From Dimorphilus gyrociliatus (taxonomy: Eukaryota > Annelida > Polychaeta > Dinophilidae): a stretch of DNA of 64,000 nt. The DNA lies in assembly GCA_904063045.1 (NCBI GenBank), contig CAJFCJ010000023.1, positions 759,995 through 823,994 of the forward strand, given 5' to 3'. Below are positions 49,038 through 63,114 of the stretch, in pieces (within the stretch, counting starts at the first letter, position 1; every line of letters starts with the position of its first letter). A program made the position numbers and the translations under genes. The notes under the pieces were generated by a model, which saw only the letters and a list, made by a program, of their open reading frames with translations, did not search any database and was not told the origin of the DNA.

Positions 49038-49098
<61 letters not shown>

Positions 49099-52000
49099 CC
49101 TCTCTCTCTCACTTTAGCTTGCTCACAAGCTCGAGTCCCTCACTCTCTGGCTCTTCGGCGCTCTCGCTACAAGTGCGTGTGTATGTACGTATCTCTTTGA
49201 GACTCTCTACTCTTTTGTGTCTTCACTCGATGCAATAGCTGTCAACCAAATACCAATCAAGAAAATTTTCGATTATTTAATAAGATTTCTAAAGAAAACT
49301 AATAAAATAGCTTAAAGACAAAGGAAATAGGGAAGAGACAATCGTAGGATCGTTGTATATTTCGTAAAAAGAAAAAAAGAGAGATAAAGAAAGTAAATAT
49401 CTTGTGTCGAATCTCTGCATTCTTCAAGTTTGCTGCTTAATTTGCCTGACTCGGTAAAAGAAAAGTATGATGAGAATTTCGGCTGCATTTCGTCGTACAA
49501 CTGATTGGATACTTCAAAAGTTTCATAACAACTCAACTTCTGGTAAGATAATAAGATTATGACGAGTAGATAAGTAAATTGGGATGAATTGAATTCCCTA
49601 GTAATTTCTCTTTTTTTCTTTTTTTGTGTATGTCTGTTTGGAGAAAAGATTCCTTTCTTCCTTAACGAGTAAGGAGAGGGAGCAAGCATTAAAACTATAT
49701 AATTAGCAAGGTCATTCAATAAAGTCGCAGTAGATAACAAAAATTGGTGGGTTAGAGAGTTTGTCCAAGTGAAGAATCTTTATCTATATTGCGTGTCTGT
49801 GTCTTGATTGCCTTAGTTAAATTTTTATCCCCACTAAGCAAGTTCTTTCTTTGTTTTTTTTTCTCTCTCTCTCTCTCTCTCTTATATATATGTGTATACG
49901 CTCCCTCTTTCACTCTCTCTCTCTCTCTCTCTTTCAACGAAAAGGTGAACAAGTGGAAATTTATCGAATTAAAACAATTTTCTTTCTTTACTTTCATAGT
50001 AATTATTCTATTAATATTTCGACAAAAAATTACGAGGTTTTGCTTTCTGATAAAAAGGTCTTGTGTTATTTCTTTCTTTCTCTCTCTCTCTCTCTTCTAT
50101 TCTATTCTATCCTTAGATTTTTTCCCCGAATGACGACATTTAGCTTTAGAGATGACGGGGAAGCTTTAACGCAATTATCACTACTATGAAACGTTTAGGC
50201 TAATGAAAGAAGCCCCTTTTATGATGATTAGCACCTGGGAAGATGTGAAAGAATGAATTCTTTCGGTAAACTGAGAATCGTAATAAAAGTGTACTTAAAG
50301 AACTTTAAAGCGCCTAGATGACTATTCATTCTCGCGGTATAAGTTACCTTTAATTACCATTGACTTTGTTTTTACCCGAATTTATGACAGAGTGCCTTTT
50401 TTCTGTTTGCCTTTGTAGCAAGTTGCTTTCTGTAGTAAGTTATTTAAGAGCTTGAAAGACAGTATAAATTGATATATGTTACGTACATTCGTAGTATGCT
50501 ATGCAGTTATAGCAGTTATATAGAGTACACGTTTACATAGAATAATAATCAGTATAAACAGTATATCTACAGTATACGATATACTGTATAACTGCATACT
50601 CTATATACAGCGCATAGGGGAGCTGTAGTTGGCTTAAATAGCGTGTTTGTAGAATTCGCATTTTGATTGGATATTTAATTAAGGCAGTGCCTACGAAATC
50701 GGTTAAGACTTCATTTAAATAATACGGATTTTGCATTAGAGAAGGCCGCCAAAGGCGGGTTTTTCGAAGAGAAAAATAGGAACAACCTAAAAGATGCTTA
50801 TTTAGCAGTTAATCAAATGGAAGGAGGAAGAGTTTTTCGTTCGGATTAGAGGATTAACCTAATCCGGTTCTCCAAAATCCCAGTTTTATATAATCCTAGA
50901 GAGGAGACAGGAGTGAAAAAACTCTTTTTATGCCTTTTTTTTTACGCTTTAATGAATAGTATACAAGTATACTGTATACAGTATTTATATTCCTTTCAAC
51001 TGTTCTATATAAAAAAAAAGACTGTCGTAATCAACCGAAAAAAGGACGTGTTTTTTTAGCCGTCGAAACGATTAAGCATATTGTACGTTAGTCGCCTCCA
51101 TATATAAGTAATAGAAAGGTAAAAGAAAACTGCAAGGGGGAAGAGAGAGAAAGGAATAGAACATGACCCATAGCGAGAGAGAGTGAGAGAGCAGGAAACG
51201 AAAAACTTTCTGGATCTCTCCAGTTAGTCTAATATACTATATGTACATTATAAGCTTAGGATTGTAGATATTGTCGCTTTTATTATCAACAAATGAGAAA
51301 CACAAAAGTAGGAAAGGAAGAAAGTGAATAGGAATTAGAGATAAATTAGGGAGCAATTAGAAATAGAGGAAATAAGCATTGAAATTCCCTGCTTATCATA
51401 GCATCTTGGCCTTTAATAATTATTTAATAAAGATTCTATACCCCAGCATTTTCTCTTCCTTCGTCTTCGTTGATTATTTGTTAAAGAAATGTCTCGATTC
51501 ATTTACCTGTTGATTCATTCGTTAGGTCATCAATCCGTCTGCTTGTCTGTTCGTTTATACGTCTGTCTGTCTGTCTGATTCACCGGTTTGCTAGCTGGTT
51601 GGTTGGTTGGTTGGTTGTTCGGTTGGTCGTTAACCTGTGAGAGAAGGGACTATGATATATTCGGATGGTGTGTAGAGGAAGGGAGGGGCAGAGGAATGAT
51701 TAAACACACTCTTGCCTATTCAGTATATCTATTATCGTCAAATTATTGTTTTGTTTTCGTCGTGTCGTAATAGATTTGTTCGTAATCGCTTCTGCTCTTT
51801 CAGTAAGATCTATAGAAGCAAAGAATAAGAAATAGTTGAATAAGGAGATAGATAGATGGATAAAATGAATTAGTGAATAGATCTTCTTTTCGATTAATTA
51901 GGCAATGCTCTTATTAAGGGGCCGCTTTTGGAAGACGCTAATTAAAAAAAATATATAAAAACTACGAGTATTTTTAAAGTGAATAGAACGCAAATGGAGA

Positions 52001-55000
52001 ACATTGCAAATTGTTCTGGCACTCTAACTTATATCCATATCCATCCTCCTTCTTCGCCTGTTATTCCATACGTCAGTCTAGGGTTGTTTTACCGCTCCGC
52101 TCCCATTTTATTCATTTTGCTCAGACTATCTATCCTTTAATAGGGAGTGAAAATGGCTAGTATGTCTGCTTGTTTGTTTATTTTACTCTTATCCATTTGT
52201 TTTCAACCATCGTCGAATTTGTACAGAAAGGATAGATATGTACAAGTAAACCTTTCAATACGATAATGGCGTATAGGATTGCGATAGTGACTTTTTTCTC
52301 GTATAGTTTGTTTAGTTGTAGCCGTGTGTATAGACGAGGTAAGATTAATCATTGATCTCTTCAATATAATTAATAGCGTGAATAGCTAGCCAGTTGTGTA
52401 ATCTTTCGGTTCGAATGAGTAGAGAAGAGAGTGAAAAGAACAGTCTGTGCGGTACTTTTATCATAAATTCTAGACTTATCTGCACCTTATGGAAAATAAA
52501 GTATCCCTTTTAGATTGTGAGTATTAATAGCAAATTCTCTTTCTTTTGTTTTCTTTTTTATCTGACGGCTTACGTCTATAAATAGTTTTGAACAAGTGCG
52601 ATATTTGAAAATTTTCCGCCCGTTTCATTCCAATCATTCAACCCTGCTTTAATTATCTAATTAGATTGATTTTCGATTTTTTTCTATCTATATTGAAATA
52701 AATGAGGGTAAAAGATAATGACGAGAAGGGTTTTTTTCTCATTCCATTTAGAGGAAACAAACAGATAAATATATAGAAAGATTGATGAGAAACGGCATTA
52801 AAGTCTGAATAATATCTTGTGTAATTGAACGTCCTCTCTTCTCAGACGTAATTTGGCCATTTCCGACCTATTAGATAGCTAAAAATATAAAAAAAAGGAC
52901 ATGTAACGCTGCTTTAATTCTGAGAAAGTGTACAGGTTTTTTTACCATTTATTTTTCAAAGGCCAACTCTAGCTGATCACGTTCCGCATTAGTAGTGAAT
53001 GGAATAAAGTCATTTTTGCTCCACCCCCCGCCCACCTGTAATTATCACGCATTATGAGAAAAGTAAATTGTTGATATATTTATATTAGATAGTGAAATTA
53101 GCCAATTTATTGATCTGTCCAAATATCTCTCTTGAATTCTCTTTCTCTCTCCGTCTCTCTTTCCCTTTCTCTTCTCTTAACATTAAACTGGAGAAAAACT
53201 TTGAAGAGAACGGACAAGAATTGCTTCATTAACGGTATTGATTTCATTTTGAGATTCATTAAAGAAACGAAAAGAAAATATTTGGATTTGAAAAATTATG
53301 CAGAGTAAGTAAATTTTCTCTGTGACGTCTCTAGGTAAATTGCTGGAATGTCTAAGCATATTTTCCCCTCTTTTTCTATTCTCTTTGGCTAGCATTAGTG
53401 TGTATGTGTCCCACTGTCTGCCTGTTAATCAATCCGTCTTTTCCTTTCTTCTAACGCCTTATTTACAACTTATGGCTTGTAACAAATAGAGAAAATGAGC
53501 TAGTCTTGACTTCCGCCAAGTTCTAAAAGTGTGCAAAAAAAAAGAAATGAACAAGAAAATGAATGTAATTACTTTCTGTGTTGTAAGAAGGCCTATATAT
53601 AAGGTATATCAATTACATAATCGAATAGGTAGTGTTGTTTTATTTAGAACAACCTAATCTAACCTCTTCTAGCGCAAAAAACATAGTATTTACATTCTTT
53701 TACTATCATTCGCCCTGTACGTTTGTCTGTTTGTCTCTTCCTAGTCTCGTCTCTCCCTGTCTCGCTTTCTCCAATTTTATTTCCCTGTTTCTCGCTTCTC
53801 GTTCCAATTGTTCGTTTCATCGATTCCCTATCCACTCACATCGTGGAGTGAAGCCGCAAGCTAAAAACAAAAAAAGAAATCTTTAAATTTCTAGCTTTCG
53901 GGCGAAAGAAACTTATAGTAGAAAAGACTGGAATTTTTCAAATAGATTCCACTCAAAATTCGACCATAATGAAAAACAGCATCCAATCATTTCCTTCAGA
54001 TTAAAAAAAAAGCAGATAGGGAGAGAGGAAGGAGTGGAAAAGGTAGAAGATGGCTGCTAAGGGGTGAAAGTAGGCGCCATCTATTGTACTTGAAACTTTA
54101 TTAGTTAGAAAACAAAATAAAGAGTGAAAGAGAATGAAATAGATGAGTTGATGATAATTCTGAGGGAGTAAAAGAGAATTTTCGTCCTTTGTAAAGAAGA
54201 AAAAAGTAAAGAAATTGCAAAGTAGTAGATAATAACGGAGTCGGAAACTCTCCTTAAAACATCTATTGAAATGACGACTGTAGAGGAGAGAGAAGCAAGG
54301 TCTTTTCATTTAATTTGTAAATGATCGAGTATCGTTGGAGGGAAGGAGGGAGAGAGGAAAGTAAAATTTTAGAATACATATGCCGCGATTTGAAACCATT
54401 AAAGCTTAAAAATTGTAATCAAGATGGGAAAAGAGGCTTTGAAGTCGGTGTTTGATTTAATTAAACAAAGCCCTAATCGAAATTACCGACTATTGGCTAA
54501 AATAGAAACCGGTGCTGGGTTTATTAGAGAATGAGAAGTATTAATGTAATAGTTCGTCAGCAACGGGTTAGAATCGAGAAAAGGCGAGAGTAAGGCTGTG
54601 GTAACGGCTGCTGTCTCATCAACCCGCACAATTCGTATTTAATGGCGCAGAGCATGTGTAGGAAAATAATACGTCTCTGCACAAACAGACAGAGAAGATA
54701 GGGATGATCTGTAAGGGGAGGAATAGTCTTGGATAATCAAATTGAGAGTCTTTTCAGTTTGGAATGCTAAATTTTCCCCTCAATTTCTCTCTCAGGCTTG
54801 GCGTCTAATTTATCGAATTTTAGGGCGTTTATTTTCGTGTATTTGCTTTGTTTTATTAGAAAAAATTTGCGGTTTGATCAAAAGCCGATTTAGTTGAGGA
54901 AAGATGACAAAAGGAGACAATAATTTACAGCAAATGCGCCGTTTATTACCTTAACTATAATTGAGATCGGATTACTGACTGGTTGATTATAACCAAATTG

Positions 55001-55488
55001 GATGGCTAGACGATCATATTGAGTCTGAGGATTCTTTTTTACTTAAGCCGAGTTGGCTAAGATTAGCGGTTAATCTGGAATATTTTGGTATTAGGGAGGA
55101 GAGAAAATGGACGTTTAGGATTTAGCGACGAGTGGGTTTATTATTATACGTGCGTATGTGTGAATGAATGAATATAGTGTATTGTATGTGTGTGTAAGTC
55201 TGCATGTGCGTGTGTGAAAGATGATGAGTTGGGAAATGTAAAGATTATATGAAAGAAAGAAAAGTGTTGGTTGAAGGAATAGAGAAAGGGATTGCAAATA
55301 GTAAATATGTACAAATATCTCTGTGTTTAAACGTAATACAAAGTGAAAAGCGAAAGAAGAAAAAAAAACGCCTACACACTCATTGTGTTCTTAATTGTAT
55401 ACGTTGTAGTAATATATTGTAGATAGTATAATGTAGTGCATATATTAGTATATATACAGTATATATCTATAAAGATACACACATACAC

Positions 55489-55530
<42 letters not shown>

Positions 55531-58500
55531 TGCTGTATAATGTCTATATTAGAATAAACACAGTACTAAGTAAATTAGAGACTTGGGGGTTTGTCAAAAT
55601 ATATAAATACGACATTAATTAATGAGCGTACGTGTAAGAAGAGTACAGAAATAAATTCTACATGATATTTATCCTGCATCAATGTATAGGTCGATGTTAG
55701 GAAATAAATAAAAATATATATAAACTAGACGTATATACAACTATTCGGTATAGATGGGAATGAGTTTAAGAAGATGATGTGATATATGCATGTTTACAAG
55801 GTATATAGAAGATATACGGATATACCGTATATGCACCTTATTTACATATAGCTATTTGCTCAATTATAGCATTTACAAACAGTAAGCGGTGAAAAAACAA
55901 ACTTAAATTCTACCTACTTAGACTGTTTATACAAATACACCAATTAATCATTAATTGATATGGTTATGTTAAACCGTTCAAGGTCAGAGTTGGAAAAATG
56001 CAAAGAGAAACGTTCTCCGTCTAGGTGTCGCTTCACTTGCTATAAAGTCAGCGCCTCCACACTTTCTGACATCTGACAAACAAAGAGATCGGTTTTTTAA
56101 AATCGCATTGCCATTCTATTAGACAAGTACACAATTACCCGAAATGGGGGAGACGCTAACCAAATGCGGAAGAGGAGAAGATACACCGCGTAAGTTTTTC
56201 AGAAAATTCTCCTTCCTTCTAATCATTGTCGCATCGATTTGCTACTATGTCGCCTAATTACTTGGTGTCAGTCAGTACTGTTTGCAGACGGATACTGCAA
56301 GATCTGCAATAGGTTTATGTAATTTGAGTGCTTCTAGTCTGAGATCTTGGATTCTTAGCATTTTTCGTCCGTAGTGTGTTTACGATTGGCGCGAGTCGAG
56401 TCGGTGATTAATGGCTGTTGTTTGTCATGGAGAGATAAACAGATAATATTATTTGTAGGGTAAATATAGGCATTGTTTTTCGCCTCTGTGTATGCTAAAA
56501 ACGTTTGCGTAAATATTGTCAAATAACTTTTACCAGTTTATTCGTGTAGATTAATTCTCCTAGAGTAATTACCTGTAATTAAGTAAAATGTAAACAAACT
56601 TAACATTTTATCTCTTTCAAGCCCAAATATATCTTCAATTCTTTCCCTTTTCCTTTTCCCCTCTCTTCCCTCCACTATACACTATTTGTTTTTTGTTTTT
56701 CCTTTTTTATCCTATTCTATTGACTAAATATTTCCTCTTTTTATTCTTCTCATCTTCTCACTTTCTCTGCCTCCATCATCTTTTCATCCTCTTCATTCTT
56801 CATTTTCTCATTCTTAATTATCTCGCCGTCGTCGTCGTCGTCGTCGTCCGCTACTTCTTCTTCTTCTTCTTCATCCTCCTCCTCCGCATCCTCGTTCTTT
56901 CTCTCTTCTCCTTTCTCCCCTCCTCCTCAAGCCACCCACCAACAATCGTATTACATTTTATTTTCTCCTACTCTGTCCTTTATTTTCTCTTCCTGCAATT
57001 TCTAAGTAATAAAAATAGTTTGTCACGGGTGACAAACGACAAAACTAGTCGTTTATTATCCGCCTCAAAACCCATTGCAAACTCTCAACAAATCACAATT
57101 AGGAAAAAGGAGAAAACAACTCTTGAGCTAGTTCTTTTCTTTATGGGGGTTCCACATGCTGAGAAAACTGTTATAGAGCACTTTCATTAATTCTACTTTC
57201 GATTTGATATTTTTGGTTACCAAGTAATTTCTTGATTACAAAGAATTGCTGTTTGATTTCGTATTTAATTTTTTAACTTGAATTTTGTTACGACGATTAT
57301 TGAAAGAATTTCTTTTCTCAGCCTATTCAAATCTTTTTCCGCTATTTGTTCTCTTCCGAGTGCCTGGATTAGTTTTTTTTTTCGTTTTTTTCCCCATATA
57401 CTAACCAAAGCCTATTGAAACCTTTCTATACAAACAGATGTTTTACTTTGGTCAAGTGTATAGTTTGGAGAATATTATTATATTTATATATATATATAGA
57501 TATATTACTAATATATATATATATATATCTTGTTTATTTCCTACATTTATTTATACAATGCACACATTTTAAGCGATAATCAATCGTGTCCTATTTAATT
57601 TACATCATGGATGAACAAGTACACAAGTGGTTTATCACGTAGTCACGTGTCATTTGTTTGTTGCTAAATTTGGCTTAAAATGCTAACGATGTAATGAGCA
57701 ATAACGGAAACGACAACTTTTACTAAGGAAATTAAGCCTGGTTATTGAAATATAATCACATATATTTCGTAGATAGCGCTGTTTTAGCGAGGGTTGATTA
57801 GAAATTTAGTTTAGAAATATTGTAGTTGAATAGGAAGAGAAGCGCGCTGTTTTGATTTAAAAGCGCGGAATATTTACATTTGATTTATATTCTTTTCTTT
57901 CTTTTTTCATAATGAAAAACTAATACATTTTGCAACTTTTATGTATTTTTCCCGTCTCTTTAATCTCTATACAATATTTTACCAAGTTTATTAGGCATGT
58001 AAAGTACAAGTAGACTTGTATACAGTACATAATGTATTTGCAGTAGTTTGTGCAGTAGTTCGTGCAGTCTATATAGTATACAGATATTTATGCTATATAT
58101 AAATATATATAATTGCTTATGCATGTATATGTGTGTACAGTATGCGTAGATATATAAATATATATATATATATATAGTGTATCTCTTATACTGTCCATAC
58201 TTCTGTATGAGAAAATAAGGCAACAGGCTGTAGGCAACAGGATAATCGTAGGTGAAAAGAGAGTCATTTAAAGTGGCTAGTTGTACGTATTCTTATCAGA
58301 GCGCGTGCCTACATGAGGACATACAGAAGGGACCTCATTTGTCCAACCAATCTATGTACGTTTTGCCCGCAATTTCTTTTCGTATTACTAGCGTTATTTA
58401 AAGGAGAATTTGATTGTGAATAAAATGTGATATTGGAGGAAAAGAACATTTAAAAGTGCTTGTATTTTTTTAATTAATTGAGACGAAAGAAGCTGAGATG

Positions 58501-59312
58501 CGATGGACCAAGAACTGGGATGATGAAAAATATCGGCTTTCCTTCCAAGCAATAGTCCTATACCGTCTCTTGCGATAACAATGTGGCTAATAAGCGAATT
58601 AATTGTAAATCATATGTTGGCGTTAATAGGGCCGTTTACAATTTTGTTTAAGAGATAAAAAATATTTCACACAGAAATAGATTCTTACAAAAGCCTTCTC
58701 TCCCTTCCCCCCTTCACCCGCTGTAAATGGATTTAACCGTCCAAGATGTAATCATCGCAACTGTATATTATGTTCCGTAGAACAGCAGATTCGTTAGTGC
58801 ACTTTTCTTTTGTCTATAGCCAATATTTAAAGTATATCATTCTGCAATTATACAAATAGATAGTACATAGGGGAAGCACCTATATACAGTATATTCAGTG
58901 TACCAATCTATCCGAGCTTGTTGTGATGGTTGCTTTGAAAATACTGTGGTAACTGGTAACGTAGCTTGCTCAGCGTGGCGAGGGGCAGGCAAAATGAGGA
59001 AAACAAGCGGAAGCGCTCGCCTGTCGCTAACAGGAAAGAGAGGAAAAGAAAAGATACGAAATAGGCATATAAACATGTTTTAGGGCAAGAACAAATAGAA
59101 AAAGAAGATAATTCAGCATAAAAATTGAGATGAATGAAAAGGAGGCAATGCAGAGTTTAGTTTGTGCTACTTTAAGTTTATAATCAATTAACTCTGTCCG
59201 CTCTCTCACACGACCAAAAGCACAGCCTGAGGAGAGTCAGCTTTTAGCATACCCTATAGCATTCATTCGACTGGTTACATATTCTTTAAACGCTAATCCT
59301 CTCTTTTTCTTA

Positions 59313-59347
<35 letters not shown>

Positions 59348-60138
59348 TTCTCGTCTGCATTTCTTTTTTATTCTTTCCCGACAACTGTTTTCCTTCGCCA
59401 TTTTCGTGGATTGGATTTCTTTAACAAAGAAGGTTTAGGAAACAAAACTTCCAACTAACCCTAGCCGACTAGCGTTACGCTAAAAAGAAACAAAATAGGC
59501 TTAGCTTGTACCACGAAAATATTACCATGTTCAAAAAAACAAAACGTATGAAATTGCATCCTTTATTATCTCTCCTTTCATGAACAGAAAACATCCTAAC
59601 AAATTTAGTTGGGGGAGAAGCGTCGCTGGACGCCTTTAGCTGAAAAGAAAATAGATCCTAGTTTCGAGAAGATGGTATTATCTAAGGCAATTCGCTCTCC
59701 TCGAAAAACGCTTTGTGGGTTGAGTATCGCTCAAAAGATGCTACAAATTTAAAAGAGTGGCAAATTCGCCGTTGGGTGTCTAGAACGCTCTCTGAAACTG
59801 TTTAGGATTAAAAGGAGAAAGAGGAACATTTATTACTACGTAATTTATTCGTAATCAACGATATCAGGTGTGAAGTAAACGCTGGAAAAATTAGTGAGAC
59901 AGTTTCGTTTAGGGAAAGAAATTAAAGCTGCTGTTGTAAAAGTGCTGCGAATAGATTGAAAAAAGGCCTATTTACGAGAATAGATAATAAGCCTATAACT
60001 TTTAGTAGAGTATGCAAGAACAAAAAAAAAAAGAATTCCATACGCATCTACTTAGTTACAAATAATTATTTAAATAAACGTTGTATATATCTTATGTACT
60101 TGAAATATCTGCATTTGTATTATATGTATAGATGAGTA

Positions 60139-60178
<40 letters not shown>

Positions 60179-60200
60179 CACTATATATTAATATATATTA

Positions 60201-60236
<36 letters not shown>

Positions 60237-63068
60237 TTTATATATATATCTATATATATACAGTATATATATATATAGATGTACATCTATATATGTAAAT
60301 TTAGAAGACACTTGTGTCAGGTGCTGTACAGTACAGTATAGGTGTATAGATATACAGAGAGAGCAGGTGAAAAAAAACAAAGACTGTGAAAAAAAAGGCT
60401 TTGAACGCTTTTAATTGATTGTAGGATTTCTTTTGCTAGGTGAGGGGAATAAGGGGGAGGGAGGAAGGGAGGGGGGCAGGCGGGGGAATTTAAGATATAT
60501 TTGCGATGTGTATGATAAATAAAGTAATGTGTTGGTTATATTTTTTTAGATTCACACGGCAACTCAAAGAAGCATCCTTCTGAGCAAATTCAACAACAAA
60601 AGGAAAAACAGGTTTGTATAACTAAATATATATATATATATATATAAAAGAAAAAAACCAGAGTAGAAATGGAAGCTCGTCTACGGCCGTTATCAGCAAT
60701 CCATTCATAATTGCTACGCACTGACGCAAATTCGTTCTAAAAATAGAAACAATTCGCACTTTTCTCTTTTTACAGACTGAAGCCAACCCAGCCGACAGAG
60801 CTCCTTGTAACACAGGTATGAAATTTATTACTTTTTTTATATATATATCTTTCTCTTCTAACTGCTTAGTCAGTCAGTCTCTCTCTCTCTCCCATACCCT
60901 TCCAGCGAATTCTTCCTATTCACTTTTCTCTCTTTCCGCGTGACTCTCTCTCTCTCTTTGTCTATTCTTCTCATTCTGTCTCTATATTTGTACATAATAG
61001 TAAAATATGTGTGTTGCTCCCTCTATCTTTGACCATCTACTTAATGGGAAGAATAGAAGCAACTTGTCCAGCAATCTTTTTTTCAATCCATATTTAAACG
61101 GTGCGAAATCAATTTATCCGTGTTTTTTATATTGTATAAATATGCCATTAAACTCGAGTGTTTTCTAACTAACAAGAATTCAATAATCGAGTTGGGTAAA
61201 AACTACCAATAGCGCAATAATATTAAAGGAGAAGAAGAAAAAGAGGAAAAAACTGAAAAAAGAGAAGAAGGAAGAAGGGAAAAAAGAGAAATAATAATAA
61301 AAGAACTATAAATAAGAAAAAAAAGAAAATTTCATGGGAAAATAAGTTTTTTTTAAATACTTAACAATTTCGGCCTCTTTCTCTCTCTCTCTCTCTTTAA
61401 GCATTTAAGGGTCTATTTGATATTTTTACTCTTTTCTCTCTCTCTCTCTCTTTCCCTCTCTCTCTCTCCCATATACCCCCCACTCACTCCCCCACTCTCT
61501 TTCTTCTTCGTTTCCATCGAATCCGAGTGTGATGTTGGTTTTTTTCTAATTTTATATGTATGTATACTTATTGAGGGGCTTTGGTCAACGCGGTGCTGCG
61601 AGCGGATAATGGAAAATGTCTTGATGATACATCACCTATTAGAGGGAAACGGGTGCAAAGGGAATTAGGTGTGTTTTTGTGTAGACTCTTATCTATTCTT
61701 GTCGATTGTCATCTAGAAGAGGGTTAAAGAATAATATTGCGTCGAAGGATTAAGGTTGAAAAATTGACAGTGTTTTTTAGCTGGCTATTTACTATGAATA
61801 ACAATCAAGAGTACTTTCTCGATATAACGCTATAGACATTAAGTGCTTTATATTGATTAGTAAAAAATATGATAACGAGGTCTTAAAAAAGATTTTTATA
61901 TAGGATTTATCCTACTACAGCTACCTGCTTATATCATTATTTTTCATACTACGCCATCTATGGTGTGTCTCTCAGTTAGTCTTGCTTTTCATTTATTTTC
62001 CGAAACGTGTGTGTTTGGCAAGTCAAGTTGTGTAATTTTCTGCATTGACACGTGCTGTCATACGCATACAATATATTATTTCAATTGCTAGTTTCCACTC
62101 AGCCAAAGCTCTATTTCCACACTCTGCCCTCCCTTACTTTTATTTTTCCATCTTTACTTCTCTCTCTCTCTCTCTTATAGCTCTACAGTTTCGTCCCTAG
62201 GCTTCAAATATAATACGAGATTTCTATATTTTTCTCTTCATTTCCCTTATTTATTTTCCTTTTTTTTAGTTTGTATTTAGTTAATTAATGTGATTGTAAA
62301 AATCGACAGAAGAACCTTCTTCTACACCTCAAGAAAAGATCAAACCGCCTATGATAAGGCAGATGTCTGGAGCCGAGATTGCTTTCAACTTAAAAGATGA
62401 GAAAGGGGATGTCGTCCCTGTAGAAATAGATGGCATAGAAGAGGAAGTTTGCGAAAGGACGCCAACACCAGAGAAGAAAGTCTCCATACAGCAAAGGGTA
62501 TTAAAAGCCAGAAATTCCGAACAGCAAATGTCAATTATTGCGGTAAGGCTCGTTGCTGTAGCAACGAATTATAAGCATAAAAATCTAAATGAGATAATTC
62601 ATAAATGAATGGCGAGAGACTATAAAGTAAGAAACGCTTATATAGGAGAGTGAATGATGCAGATGGTCCAGGCACACAGAAGCTAGAGTAGGGAGCTAGG
62701 AAAAGAGGTTGAGGGAAGAAGGGGTAGAGTGATTTTCGGCTATATAGGCCAAACACTTCTAGTATTACATTGATCAAAAGATCATGTAGAAATAAGCTAA
62801 ATTCGTCAAATAACGTGAGCAATTTCTTTGTGAAGAGGAAGAAAAAAGGAAAAATTCTTCTCTATTATTAAGTTTGAAAAAAACGATTGAAAAGAAGAAA
62901 GAACTACGAAAGTCAAAAGTATATGATCTCGAAAGACAAGCTCAATATACAGGGATAGAAAAGAGATAGTCTAGTCCAAATGGACAGTTAAGTTTGAGAA
63001 GTGAAAATGGGGCAAAGAGCTAGATAGATAGATAGATAGATAGATGGATCGTTGGATATAGAAACACC

Positions 63069-63114
<46 letters not shown>

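Larger units (their letters stand above)
48507..60549 (+). other. 12 kb intron of the nine-exon gene
   Basis: This phase 1 intron (AAAG|GTATTG...TTTTTTTAG|AT) is over ten times longer than most others here. It contains CT tracts (49041-49095 and others), a CGT/TTC/CCT block (about 56827-56885), AT tracts (55494-55525, 60205-60233), a GT tract (60141-60175), palindromes near 50575 and at 50969-50984, an AGATGGCGC at 54074-54082 and the alternative first exon at 56144. No other exon was supported. Confidence 0.65.

Noticed and set aside
49312-49740. Minus-strand 142-codon ORF
   Set aside because: It has no recognisable domain and includes Lys-rich low complexity. It lies within the long intron on the opposite strand.
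56693-57190. 165-codon ORF, Phe/Leu/Ser-rich
   Set aside because: Most of it is a translation of pyrimidine-rich sequence with CGT, TTC and CCT repeats. It lacks coherent domains and lies inside an intron.
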